Of a DNA stretch of 64,000 nucleotides, positions 54,080 through 62,232 are shown one piece after another. The DNA comes from Neobacillus sp. FSL H8-0543 (GTDB taxonomy: Bacteria > Bacillota > Bacilli > Bacillales > Cytobacillaceae). Position 1 is the first letter of the stretch. Every line of letters starts with the position of its first letter. The position numbers and the translations under genes were made by a program. Location: the NCBI RefSeq assembly GCF_038592905.1, contig NZ_CP151943.1, positions 2,358,501 to 2,422,500 of the forward strand, in the 5' to 3' direction. Under the pieces are notes generated by a model. That model saw only the letters and a program-made list of their open reading frames with translations, was not told the origin of the DNA and did not search any database.

Positions 54080-54364
54080 CTATAATGCTTCAATCTCTAA
54101 CTTCAAACTTCTATTTTCCTGTTTGATATCTTCTTCTTTCCTGCTAGACTCAACCCTCTCACCATTAGCAGGAGAGAGAGTAATTTCAAACCACGACTTT
54201 CCATCCGCACATACGTCTGACAGCAAATTTTTGATCATTGCCCTTGGATATTTAACTTTTACATAAGCTAATTCATCCGCAGATAATCTTAATTCTCTGC
54301 AACTAATTCCATCTCTAAAAGACTCAAGTAAAAACTCCTCAAATGTATCTGCCTTCCGTTTCAC
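54080..54364 (-). CDS. small hypothetical protein
   Basis: 94 aa. GTG start seven bases after AAGGAGG. The first half is acidic and helical (DTFEEFLLESFRDGISCREL), followed by YVKVKYPRAMIKNLLSDV. The C-terminal end is a charged coiled-coil-like helix (VESSRKEEDIKQENRSLKLEIEAL). No family recognised; compact and probably cytoplasmic. Confidence 0.6.
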   Translation of the reverse strand: MKRKADTFEEFLLESFRDGISCRELRLSADELAYVKVKYPRAMIKNLLSDVCADGKSWFEITLSPANGERVESSRKEEDIKQENRSLKLEIEAL

Positions 54365-54456
54365 GACATTCCTCCTTACCTGAGTAAATGAACATAATAT
54401 AGTGCAAACGTTAATTCAGTACAATATTGACTCTACTTCAGATCAATTTCCTACTT

Positions 54457-55938
54457 TTAACCTACTAATTGCTTTTTATTATTAATCGCATTTAACACAA
54501 TTTCGGATTCATTAAATGGAATTTCCTTATTACCGATAATTTGCGAGGTTTCGTGACCCTTACCCGCTATAAGAATAATATCATTCGATTCACTCATTTC
54601 AACCGCACGCTCAATTGCCTCTTTACGATCGACATAGACCTGATATTCTCCATTTTCCGCTTCGATTGCTTCAACAATTTCATCAATAATTGCATTGGGA
54701 TCTTGGTCTTTTGGGTTGTCCGAGGTCACAATGGCTACATCTGCATAATTTGCCGCAATCTTGCCCATCGCTACCCGTTTATCCCTTCCTTCTTCACCTG
54801 GTGCCGCATAGACACCAAAGACTAAAATCATTCGTCCTTTTGCATGTGGCTTCAGTGTTGAAAGTGCTTTTTCTAAGCCATCTTCAGTATGGGCAAAGTC
54901 TATGACAATTTTATAATCATCCTCTTTATAAACAACCTCAAGTCTACCTTTAATACCTTCCAGACTGTTTATTCCCTTTTGAATATCCTCTAGACTAATA
55001 TTATTACAGTAAGCACAAGCAATAGCTGCGAGGCTGTTATATACGTAAATAACCCCAGGAATATTCACCCTAACATCAATACTTCCACTTGGAGTATTCA
55101 CAGTATAGCTCGTAAAATCTGCACCATAGTGAATATTCGTCGGATAAATATCAGCATTATTTTCAAGTCCATAAGTTAGTAGAGCTGGGTCTTCCTCTTT
55201 AATTATATCCACTAGCTTTTTCCCATACTCATCATCAATATTGATAATATTAAAATCCTTAGCCATGTGGAATAATTCCGCTTTTGCGAGGAAATATTCC
55301 TCCATCGTACCGTGCAGCTCCAAATGATCCGGTGTTAAGTTGGTAAAAATGGCTGTATTAAAGTTAGAAAAAGCCACTCGTTTTAGACTTAAAGCGTGCG
55401 AGGACACTTCCATAATGCAATTCTCTGTTTCCACTTCAACCATTTCAGAAAAAATTTGCTGCAGGTTTAAAGATTCTGGCGTTGTATTTTTATTCTTTCT
55501 TACTTGATTTTTTATCATCGTACCAATTGTACCGATGAGTCCAATTGATTTTTTTGCTTGTTCAAAAATTGATTGGATAAAATAAGTAGTTGAAGTTTTG
55601 CCATTTGTCCCCGTTATCCCGATTAAGTTTAGCTTTTCAGTAGGATTATCATAAAAGTTAGCAGAAACTCTTGCTAATGCCTCTCTCGTATCAGCAACCT
55701 TAAGGATCGTGATATCAGCTTCTACCACGACATCTTTTTCACTAATTATGGTGGTTGCTCCCATTTCAATTGCTTTTGTAATATATTGGTGCCCATCGAC
55801 CGTGAAACCAGTTATTGCAACGAAAACACTATCGGCAATCACGTCTCTGGAATCGTAAGCAATTGAACTTACCTCACGATTTAAATCACCTTTAATAATC
55901 CTAAAATTTAAATTTTCAACTACTGAGGCTGCTAGCAT
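54457..55938 (-). CDS. MurE-like Mur ligase (UDP-MurNAc-tripeptide synthetase), divergent
   Basis: 493 aa with the three Mur ligase domains: P-loop GITGTNGKTSTTYF near residue 110, TTPESLNLQQIF, MEVSSHALSLKRV, NLTPDHLELHGTMEEYFLAKAELF (carbamylated Lys), and the C-terminal domain. The C-terminal signature differs from standard MurE: FGVYAAPGEEGRDKR replaces FGxGGDRDxGKR, and DNPK replaces the DNPR that fixes diaminopimelate. It lies alone, outside a dcw cluster, so it is probably a second copy with altered specificity. ATG 55938 follows AAGGAG. Confidence 0.8.
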   Translation of the reverse strand: MLAASVVENLNFRIIKGDLNREVSSIAYDSRDVIADSVFVAITGFTVDGHQYITKAIEMGATTIISEKDVVVEADITILKVADTREALARVSANFYDNPTEKLNLIGITGTNGKTSTTYFIQSIFEQAKKSIGLIGTIGTMIKNQVRKNKNTTPESLNLQQIFSEMVEVETENCIMEVSSHALSLKRVAFSNFNTAIFTNLTPDHLELHGTMEEYFLAKAELFHMAKDFNIINIDDEYGKKLVDIIKEEDPALLTYGLENNADIYPTNIHYGADFTSYTVNTPSGSIDVRVNIPGVIYVYNSLAAIACAYCNNISLEDIQKGINSLEGIKGRLEVVYKEDDYKIVIDFAHTEDGLEKALSTLKPHAKGRMILVFGVYAAPGEEGRDKRVAMGKIAANYADVAIVTSDNPKDQDPNAIIDEIVEAIEAENGEYQVYVDRKEAIERAVEMSESNDIILIAGKGHETSQIIGNKEIPFNESEIVLNAINNKKQLVG

Positions 55939-56386
55939 TTCCTCAACTCCTTGTTTGTACATAATAAAGAATACTTACCAATCTATTTTTATAGAACTTT
56001 CATTATTAAAGCATAGCGCCTGTTATAAAACGGTTTGTCTACCCCTTATAAAGCAATTTAGCTAAATGTGAATTGTAAGTATTTAGGTAATAATAGTGAC
56101 TTAACTATTAGCTTTAAAGGCCTCCATCTTTAAAATATTAACCAAGTCCTACTACTCATGTTTATTTAGATAATTATACTCTTAGAACTCTAATAATTCT
56201 ACTTCTACCTCTAGTGAAAGGGATGATTTCCATAACTTCCACCCTATCTAAAACGCCATATAAAGTTCGAATCTTTCCTGAATTAAAACTATTTATAATG
56301 ATATATTTATTATGTCTTATTTAATATATCTATTTTTATATATCATTATTCAAAAAAGTATAATCTCAGTTCTTGGAGGGAGTTTA
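55939..56386. other. divergent intergenic region murE-like / Ni-Co permease
   Basis: About 450 bp, AT-rich, no gene seen. A 7-bp stem TAATAGT / ACTATTA occurs near 56092-56115. I looked for a cobalamin or Ni/Co riboswitch pattern and did not find one. Confidence 0.5.
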
Positions 56387-57103
56387 ATGGAAGCAAGTTT
56401 GTTATCTATATTGGCTTTAGGTTTTGTTCTTGGCTTTAAGCATGCGATTGAGCCAGATCATGTCATTGCAGTGTCCACTATAGCCACTCAGAGTAAAAAG
56501 TTATGGCGTTCCTCATTAGCCGGAGTGTTTTGGGGGATTGGCCACACGGTGACATTATTTGTTATTGGTATCGTTCTTATTGCCATGAAAGGTGAAATCC
56601 CTGAAAAATGGGCAATGTCCTTAGAGTTTTTAGTAGGCATTATGCTTGTTTATTTAGGAATTACAACGATTCGTTCTTTCAAAAACATCCATATACATAA
56701 GCATGAACATGATAACGAACTGCATAAACATATCCATTCCCACGGCCATAACGGAGATCACGAACATATCCACCAACATAAAAAGCTTCCCTATCTGCGG
56801 TCGATGATTATTGGTCTGGTTCACGGCCTTGCCGGCAGCGGTGCAATGGTTTTGTTAACAATGAGCACGGTAGATAGTGTTTGGGAAGGGGCCATTTATA
56901 TCCTAATCTTTGGAGCAGGAACAGTAATTGGGATGCTTCTCTTTACTACACTTATTGGAATCCCCTTTGTTTTTAGTGCAAAAAAACTAAGCCTTAATAA
57001 AACACTAACTCAAATCACCGGCGTAGTTAGTACCGTTTTCGGACTTTATTACATGTACAATTTAGGGATTACAGAAGGCTTGTTCTTGCTCTGGATACAG
57101 TGA
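56387..57103 (+). CDS. nickel/cobalt permease of the HoxN/UreH-like group
   Basis: 238 aa, six helices. The signature HAIEPDHVIAVST in helix 1/2 corresponds to the metal-binding H-x-x-x-D-H of NiCoT/UreH permeases. A cytoplasmic loop at ~105-140 is very histidine-rich (HIHKHEHDNELHKHIHSHGH). A second GLVHGLAGSGAM follows. Ni versus Co is not decidable; a cobalt role would suit the B12-dependent gene elsewhere in the window. ATG 56387 follows TTGGAGGG. Confidence 0.8.
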   Translation: MEASLLSILALGFVLGFKHAIEPDHVIAVSTIATQSKKLWRSSLAGVFWGIGHTVTLFVIGIVLIAMKGEIPEKWAMSLEFLVGIMLVYLGITTIRSFKNIHIHKHEHDNELHKHIHSHGHNGDHEHIHQHKKLPYLRSMIIGLVHGLAGSGAMVLLTMSTVDSVWEGAIYILIFGAGTVIGMLLFTTLIGIPFVFSAKKLSLNKTLTQITGVVSTVFGLYYMYNLGITEGLFLLWIQ

Positions 57104-57112
57104 CTTTTAAAA

Positions 57113-57145
57113 AACGGACCCATTGAATTGGGTCCATTTTTCTTG
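57113..57145 (+). terminator. terminator of the permease gene
   Basis: GGACCCA, 5-nt loop, TGGGTCC, then ATTTTTC. Confidence 0.85.
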
Positions 57146-57167
57146 GATGGCTCTATTCAACCAACCA

Positions 57168-57179
57168 GTTGATTGGAGC
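57168..57179. repeat. solo end of the MITE-like repeat
   Basis: GTTGATTGGAGC equals the terminal inverted repeat of the interspersed element, with no recognisable interior or partner end nearby. Twelve bases could arise by chance. Confidence 0.4.
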
Positions 57180-57224
57180 CAATATGAGCTTAATAAAGCC
57201 TTTTGCATACATTTTTAGAAGAAA

Positions 57225-57839
57225 CTACTTATTCATGTTCGCAAGAAAACCACCTAATAGATCTTCAAGGTCATCTTCTGTCATATTGATTTGTTCTTCG
57301 CTTTTTGGCTTTTGTTGTTTGGCATTTTCCCAATCAAAATCAAGTAAATCATCTTCGATATCATTTATATCAATGGCAGCAGCAGATTCCACGCTTGCCT
57401 CTGTTTCCTGAGACAGATTATCCCTGTAGTTGTGAACGGAAGGTTTCTCGGGAAATACCTCTTCCTGAAGATATAAAGCCTCATCGATATCTAGCGAGTT
57501 GCTATTTAAATTTGCCAATAAAGAAGTGGAACGCACAGGGTCAGCTATTAACTGATAGATAATATTTCCCAGGAGTGCCTCTGAATGTTCATGTTTTAAC
57601 CAATTCCGCTGTGCCTTCGTCAGTTTTTTTGGAAGTGGGATCGTAATCGTCTCACGATCTTTTGCGTTTGAAAGGCTGACCCCCTCCATAACAAACTCGG
57701 CAATTCTACTGGAAAAATTTCTCTTTTCCGTTTCTTTTAGCTTTTGTAAATGCTTTACGATATGGTCAGGTGTGTCAGAGGGGACACGAAAGGAAATCGC
57801 TTGGCCCCGCTGAATCTCATTAGAGGAGTTTTTTTTCAT
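57225..57839 (-). CDS. ParR-like partition adaptor
   Basis: 204 aa. The N-terminal ~60 residues read as a ribbon-helix-helix DNA-binding unit (QAISFRVPSDTPDHIVKHLQKLKETEKRNFSSRIAEFVMEGV). The middle is basic/helical (ITIPLPKKLTKAQRNWLKHEHSEALL). The C-terminus is acidic and ends EEQINMTEDDLEDLLGGFLANMNK, a short helix of the kind that contacts the end of an actin filament. It follows the ParM-like gene by 13 bp. Ribosome site AAGGTGATG. Confidence 0.75.
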   Translation of the reverse strand: MKKNSSNEIQRGQAISFRVPSDTPDHIVKHLQKLKETEKRNFSSRIAEFVMEGVSLSNAKDRETITIPLPKKLTKAQRNWLKHEHSEALLGNIIYQLIADPVRSTSLLANLNSNSLDIDEALYLQEEVFPEKPSVHNYRDNLSQETEASVESAAAIDINDIEDDLLDFDWENAKQQKPKSEEQINMTEDDLEDLLGGFLANMNK

Positions 57840-57852
57840 TTCATCACCTTAG

Positions 57853-59040
57853 TTAATTTGCAACAGGTTTTTTGGCTTCTGCTACTTTTTGCTTTTCTGC
57901 TTTTCGAACAAAGTCAGTAATCAGCTTGTAATACGCATTGGCCATCATCCAAATACTTTCTTTTTCATCTTCAAAAAAGTCAATATTATATCCATCTAAA
58001 TTATTATTTAATGTTTTAAGATAATCCTTGAGCACTGTGGCACCGCCGCCCACAAAATAACAAATCTCTGTTTGTGAATTCTTTGACCAGACATTTCGTA
58101 ATAGGCGATATTGTTTCTTTGCTAAATCAAGCAAAATACGATCGGTGATATCGTGGACACTTGTCCGGCTTCCTTTGACCATAATATGGTTACGGTCATT
58201 TTTCTTTGTGATAATGTCAACTACATCACGGCGACTATCCAGTTCAACTCCGTGCTTTGATCTAATCTCTTCACGAATAGCTTCTAAACTTTCCGAAACC
58301 CCAAGATTAAAGCCCTGTGCTTTATCATCATCCACATTACGATTTTTAATCACGGCGATATCTGTTGATAAACCACCGATATCCTGAATCAAAATCTGAC
58401 GGTCAATTAGGTCCTTATTAATAATCTTAAGATTATTATCCATTACAAGGTTAATATAGGCGGCAAATCCTTCAGGATAGACCTTTACCTCATCAAATTT
58501 TATATTTACTTTTATTCCCTGGTATTTCGGAGTAACTAAGAATTCTACTTGATGTACAGAACCACTAAGTTTTGAGCGATACCCTGCATCTTTCCCTTCC
58601 TTTACTTCACGAAGAGGGAGACCAGTGCCTAAGGTATAGTTTGCATCAATCACATTTTTCACTCTCGGGAATACCCTAGCATTTTCTTCGTTTACTGCAT
58701 CAAGTGCTAACGTAGTAAAAAGCATGATCAGTGTTTGATCTTCCTCTGATTTACTACTGCCTGGATCTAACTCTGTTGCATTATTGCTTTTCGTTGCAAG
58801 ATTACCAATTCGATAAATTGCATTATTTTCTTTCAAGGCAGGGGAGTGGACCTTAATATGAATACCATCCAATGGATTTTTATCATCTAATTCTTCAATG
58901 CCGATGACAGGGCGATCCTCCGTATCCCTTGCGACTATATTGGGGATATTTAACTCATATTCCACTTCTCCAAAAATCGCTTTTATGGAATCATTTCCGA
59001 CATCAATTGCTGCAATTCTAGTATTATTCAAATCAATCAT
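57853..59040 (-). CDS. ParM/Alp-like actin-family protein
   Basis: 395 aa actin/Hsp70-fold ATPase. Phosphate-1 AAIDVGNDSIKAIFGE, phosphate-2 ILIQDIGGLSTDIAVIKN, adenosine motif CYFVGGGATVLKDYL. The wording resembles ParM/StbA and Alp7A-type plasmid segregation actins. Together with the downstream ParR-like gene and the upstream iteron array it makes a type II partition cassette. ATG 59040 sits right beside GGAAGG; a TTG at 59031 is better spaced and may be the true start. Confidence 0.83.
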   Translation of the reverse strand: MIDLNNTRIAAIDVGNDSIKAIFGEVEYELNIPNIVARDTEDRPVIGIEELDDKNPLDGIHIKVHSPALKENNAIYRIGNLATKSNNATELDPGSSKSEEDQTLIMLFTTLALDAVNEENARVFPRVKNVIDANYTLGTGLPLREVKEGKDAGYRSKLSGSVHQVEFLVTPKYQGIKVNIKFDEVKVYPEGFAAYINLVMDNNLKIINKDLIDRQILIQDIGGLSTDIAVIKNRNVDDDKAQGFNLGVSESLEAIREEIRSKHGVELDSRRDVVDIITKKNDRNHIMVKGSRTSVHDITDRILLDLAKKQYRLLRNVWSKNSQTEICYFVGGGATVLKDYLKTLNNNLDGYNIDFFEDEKESIWMMANAYYKLITDFVRKAEKQKVAEAKKPVAN

Positions 59041-59177
59041 CCTTCCATTCTATTAAATTTAAGTTGTGAATTGGTAAAGTTATGTAACTAGTTATCTACT
59101 ATTAGATTATAGAAGATTGGTAGATTCTTCAATAGGACTTTACTAATATATATCAAAATGTAAAACTGAAAACATTT

Positions 59178-59325
59178 TGTAATCGTTGTAAACACTTTTG
59201 TATACAACGATTACAAACCCGTATACATGGCTGTACAACGGGATGTGTACAGGTTCGTAAACAAGTATACGTTTTTGTAAACATTACGTTTACAAATTGT
59301 AGACATGTAAACATTTTTGTATACA
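59178..59325. repeat. TGTAWACA iteron array, probable parC centromere
   Basis: About 14 copies of an 8-mer close to TGTAAACA/TGTATACA begin at 59178, 59187, 59199, 59208, 59220, 59232, 59244, 59256, 59264, 59276, 59287, 59298, 59306 and 59318. Spacing is mostly 11-12 bp (some 8-9), near helical phasing. It lies 138 bp upstream of the ParM-like gene, where plasmid parC/alfC-type sites stand. Confidence 0.8.
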
Positions 59326-59386
59326 AAGGAAAATGGACCTATATTATTGTATAGCTCAGAGGGAGGTTAAGCGCTAATCCAACCCT

Positions 59387-59430
59387 AAAAGAACACCTCA
59401 CACTATTTAGAAAGTGTGAGGTGTTCTTTT
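59387..59430. terminator. strong bidirectional terminator
   Basis: AAAAGAACACCTCACACT pairs perfectly with AGTGTGAGGTGTTCTTTT across an 8-nt loop. On the minus strand it directly follows the ADH remnant and probably once ended that gene. Confidence 0.88.
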
Positions 59431-59533
59431 AGATTATTGTATCTATTTCTAAATAAATTTTTTCTAGAATGGTTTCAATATCTTTGCTTGTTGGTATTCT
59501 CGGGTTTGAAAAGAAATTTCTTTCATCGAAAAC
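59429..59533 (-). pseudogene. C-terminal remnant of an iron-containing alcohol dehydrogenase
   Basis: 34 codons open between an in-frame TGA and the TAA at the terminator. The peptide contains ERNFFSNPRIPTSKDIETIL, then EKIYLEI. The NPR-x-P-x-x-x-D/E-I-x-x-I-L end is typical of Fe-ADH/AdhE-type enzymes. No start codon or upstream domain remains. Short, so the family call is tentative. Confidence 0.4.
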
Positions 59534-59655
59534 TCACCTCTCTATCATTAACTATACTTTAGTACTTTTTACTGCCAATTGACATTTCTGTAGATGAATC
59601 TTTTTTCCTACAAACTCGTATAAATAGTAAGCAAACTTTTTTTAGGAGGAATTTC

Positions 59656-61338
59656 ATGGGAAATATAATATTATTTTCACTCATTTTTTCAATCACAGCT
59701 ACACTTATACTTATTCCCTTTTTTAAAAAAGGAAAAGATGACAAGAAAAAGCGTGCAGGGGTTTCCCCTCTGGCCATTGTCACTGCTGTTGTCTTATTAA
59801 CGATTGCTGCCTTTCTGTTTTTCTATGGAACAAATATAGACAGAAACCTGTCATCTTTATGGCCATTATTTATCATTATCACTGCTATTGGTACTTTATT
59901 TTCATCAGGTAACGAAAGAATGGTTAAGGCTATTCTCTTTGTTGGCAGTCTCTTCATTGGTATCTATTTCTTAACGGCCTTTCTGTTTAATGCTGAAGAA
60001 AAGTTTGAAGTGGCAAAAATGGAGGAACAGGTCGAGCTTAAGGCCTTCGATGAGAAAGAAACTCCTGCTAGTGTTCCACCACAGTTTGCACGCAATAAGA
60101 TGAAAAAAGCTTTTAGCCAGGTCCCAAATACGAGCTATTACGAGCTTGGCAACCTGCAAATACAAAAAGTAAACGGTGATTATGTCTATATTGCTCCTGT
60201 TGAATTTTCTGGTTTTTTCAAATGGTGGAAGGGTGATACTACGCCTGGATACTTTACTTTAAGCGCTACAGATTCTTCTGCAAATCCTAAATTTATTAAA
60301 GCAGAAATGGATTATACGCCTTCTTCCTTTTTCAACAAAAACATTGAACGTCATATTCGCATGCAATATCCAAAAAATATTTTCTATGGTGACGTACAAT
60401 TAGAGGTTGATGATGAGGGGACACCCTATTACATCCGTTCATTTGGTGAATTTATTTCAGGTAGAAATGGATTTGATGTTAAAGGAGTCGTTGTTGTAGA
60501 CTCCAACAGCGGCGAAACGAACAGCTATCCATTATCAAAAGTCCCGGACTTTATTGAAGGGGCTGTATCACCTGAAGTAGTCAGCCTCCAAAACAGCTAT
60601 TACGGCAACTATATTCATGGCTTCTGGAATAGTATATTTGGAAAATCTGATGTAAAGCTCCCCTCAGATGAAGGAACAGAAGCTAACGTAAGTCCGATTT
60701 TCGATGAAAATGGCGTGATGTACTACTTCACTGACTTCACAAGCCCTAAAGAAGGCGTTGACTCCATGCTTGGGTACTCACTCACCGATTCGCGGTCAGG
60801 CGAAGCGACATACTACACAGGTAACCTAGAGGAATCCTATATGGACTCACAGGGTAACCTGCAAATTATTGAAAAGAAGTTTATTGAAAAGAAATGGCAT
60901 GGAGAAATGCCTGTTCTCTATAATTTCTACGGCGAAGCCAGCTGGTTAACACCTGTGCTTGATTCAAATGGCTTCCTGCAAAATTACTTTATCGTTTCTG
61001 CAGCTAATCCGGAAATATCAGTATTTGGAACGACTCCCAATGATGCTCTAAGACAGTACAAACTGGCGTTACAAAGAGGGGGCGGCAGCGTTGATGGCAG
61101 CTCAAAGGCGTTGGAAAAGAAGGTTAGCGGAGCCGTTTTGAGAGTCTATAAGGAAAAATCCGGTGACTATACCGTTATTTCCTTCTTATTGGACAATCGT
61201 AAAAACTTTATCATCTCTTCTGAAAAGGAACCAATCGCTATTTACTTAAAAGAAGGGGATAGAGTAAACGCAACCTACCAAGATACCGAGGAACAATTCT
61301 TGCCTGTAAAGGATCTTGTCATTGAGGGTATTGAATAA
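59656..61338 (+). CDS. large membrane protein of unknown function
   Basis: 560 aa. Four N-terminal helices (about residues 3-22, 38-61, 66-82 and 90-112), with a basic KKGKDDKKKR loop after the first. A long extracytoplasmic part (~115-560) follows, of beta-rich repeats: YGDVQLEVDDEGTPYYIRSFG, VSPIFDENGVMYYFTDFTS, LTPVLDSNGFLQNYFIVSA. The D-x-N/D-G-x-x-x-Y motif recurs about three times, which suggests a propeller or tandem-sandwich fold. The last ~90 residues look like a small OB/beta domain (SGAVLRVYKEKSGDYTVISFLLDN). I do not recognise a family. Confidence 0.75.
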   Translation: MGNIILFSLIFSITATLILIPFFKKGKDDKKKRAGVSPLAIVTAVVLLTIAAFLFFYGTNIDRNLSSLWPLFIIITAIGTLFSSGNERMVKAILFVGSLFIGIYFLTAFLFNAEEKFEVAKMEEQVELKAFDEKETPASVPPQFARNKMKKAFSQVPNTSYYELGNLQIQKVNGDYVYIAPVEFSGFFKWWKGDTTPGYFTLSATDSSANPKFIKAEMDYTPSSFFNKNIERHIRMQYPKNIFYGDVQLEVDDEGTPYYIRSFGEFISGRNGFDVKGVVVVDSNSGETNSYPLSKVPDFIEGAVSPEVVSLQNSYYGNYIHGFWNSIFGKSDVKLPSDEGTEANVSPIFDENGVMYYFTDFTSPKEGVDSMLGYSLTDSRSGEATYYTGNLEESYMDSQGNLQIIEKKFIEKKWHGEMPVLYNFYGEASWLTPVLDSNGFLQNYFIVSAANPEISVFGTTPNDALRQYKLALQRGGGSVDGSSKALEKKVSGAVLRVYKEKSGDYTVISFLLDNRKNFIISSEKEPIAIYLKEGDRVNATYQDTEEQFLPVKDLVIEGIE

Positions 61339-61350
61339 TATTTATAAGTT

Positions 61351-61390
61351 AAAAAAAACATGATGAAGCCTACTTCATCGTGTTTTTTTA
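61351..61390 (+). terminator. terminator of the membrane protein gene
   Basis: AAAAAACATGATGAAG, loop CCTA, CTTCATCGTGTTTTTT. Confidence 0.88.
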
Positions 61391-61485
61391 AGATATGTAA
61401 CATGGAAAATTACCTTACTTCTTGAAAAATGGCCGATAGTTGGTTATTGTAAGAAATAAATTAACCTTTTAAGGGTGTGGGTGAC

Positions 61486-62193
61486 ATGAGATTAAATAAA
61501 TATATTTCTGAGGCTGGTAAAGCGTCAAGAAGAGGTGCAGATAAATTAATTAGTGAAGGCAGAGTTACGATAAATGGGAAAGTCGCCAGGATAGGCAGTC
61601 AGGTGGAGCCTGGGGATGATGTCCGTGTAAGCGGTGACCCAATCAGGGTTGCTAGAAATTACGTTTATATTGCCTTAAATAAACCAATTGGAATCACTAG
61701 TACCACTGAAAAAAGTGTTAAAGGTAATATTGTTGATTTAGTAAATCATCCATTGAGGATTTTTAATATTGGAAGACTTGATAAGGATTCGGATGGGTTG
61801 ATTTTACTTACAAACGATGGCGATATTGTCAATGAAATTCTACGGGCTGAACATAAGCACGAAAAAGAGTATATCGTAACCGTGGACAAACCTATTACGC
61901 CTGATTTTTTAAAAAATATGACTGAAGGGGTAAAAATTTTAGGAACGAAAACACTACCCTGTAAGATTGTTCAACTTTCAAAATATGTCTTTCAAATTAC
62001 CTTAACTCAAGGATTAAATCGCCAAATTCGCCGTATGTGCGAAGCGCTTGGCTATGAGGTATATCGATTGCAGCGAATACGAATAATGAACATTCATTTA
62101 GGCAACCTCCCTGTTGGACAATGGCGTGACCTATCTAAGAAAGAACGTACTCAATTATTTAGAGAGCTAAATTACGAACCAAAGGAATGGTAA
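61486..62193 (+). CDS. rluF: RluF-type 23S rRNA pseudouridine synthase
   Basis: 235 aa. N-terminal S4 domain ([21 protein letters not shown]), then the RsuA/RluB/E/F catalytic core: [30 protein letters not shown] with the catalytic Asp, [35 protein letters not shown]. The [10 protein letters not shown] wording and single-domain length fit RluF (U2604) best. ATG 61486 follows AAGGGTG; a GTG at 61477 overlaps the site. Confidence 0.88.
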   Translation: MRLNKYISEAGKASRRGADKLISEGRVTINGKVARIGSQVEPGDDVRVSGDPIRVARNYVYIALNKPIGITSTTEKSVKGNIVDLVNHPLRIFNIGRLDKDSDGLILLTNDGDIVNEILRAEHKHEKEYIVTVDKPITPDFLKNMTEGVKILGTKTLPCKIVQLSKYVFQITLTQGLNRQIRRMCEALGYEVYRLQRIRIMNIHLGNLPVGQWRDLSKKERTQLFRELNYEPKEW

Positions 62194-62196
62194 TGA

Positions 62197-62226
62197 TAAG
62201 AGGATAAGCATTTTGCTTATCCTCTT
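62197..62226. terminator. bidirectional terminator
   Basis: AAGAGGATAAGC, ATTTT loop, GCTTATCCTCTT between convergent rluF and the pseudokinase gene. Confidence 0.85.
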
Positions 62227-62232
62227 CTATCT

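Larger units (their letters stand above)
59041..59655. other. intergenic region parM-like / membrane protein
   Basis: About 615 bp holding the iteron array (59178-59325), a very strong bidirectional terminator (59387-59430) and an alcohol-dehydrogenase remnant (59429-59533). Confidence 0.75.

Noticed and set aside
55939..56386. Cobalamin or Ni/Co riboswitch before the permease
   Set aside because: I looked for B12-box-like or NiCo aptamer patterns and found none.
57225..59325. Window as plasmid DNA because of the parM/parR-like genes
   Set aside because: No replication gene was seen. gdhA, pepT, liv, rluF and a Spo0J-type parS indicate a chromosome or at least a very large replicon.
59455..59544. 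Short minus-strand ORF (about 20 codons) with a good GAGAGGTGAG site near 59540
   Set aside because: It overlaps the ADH remnant in another frame and stops after 20 codons. A leader peptide cannot be excluded, but nothing supports it.
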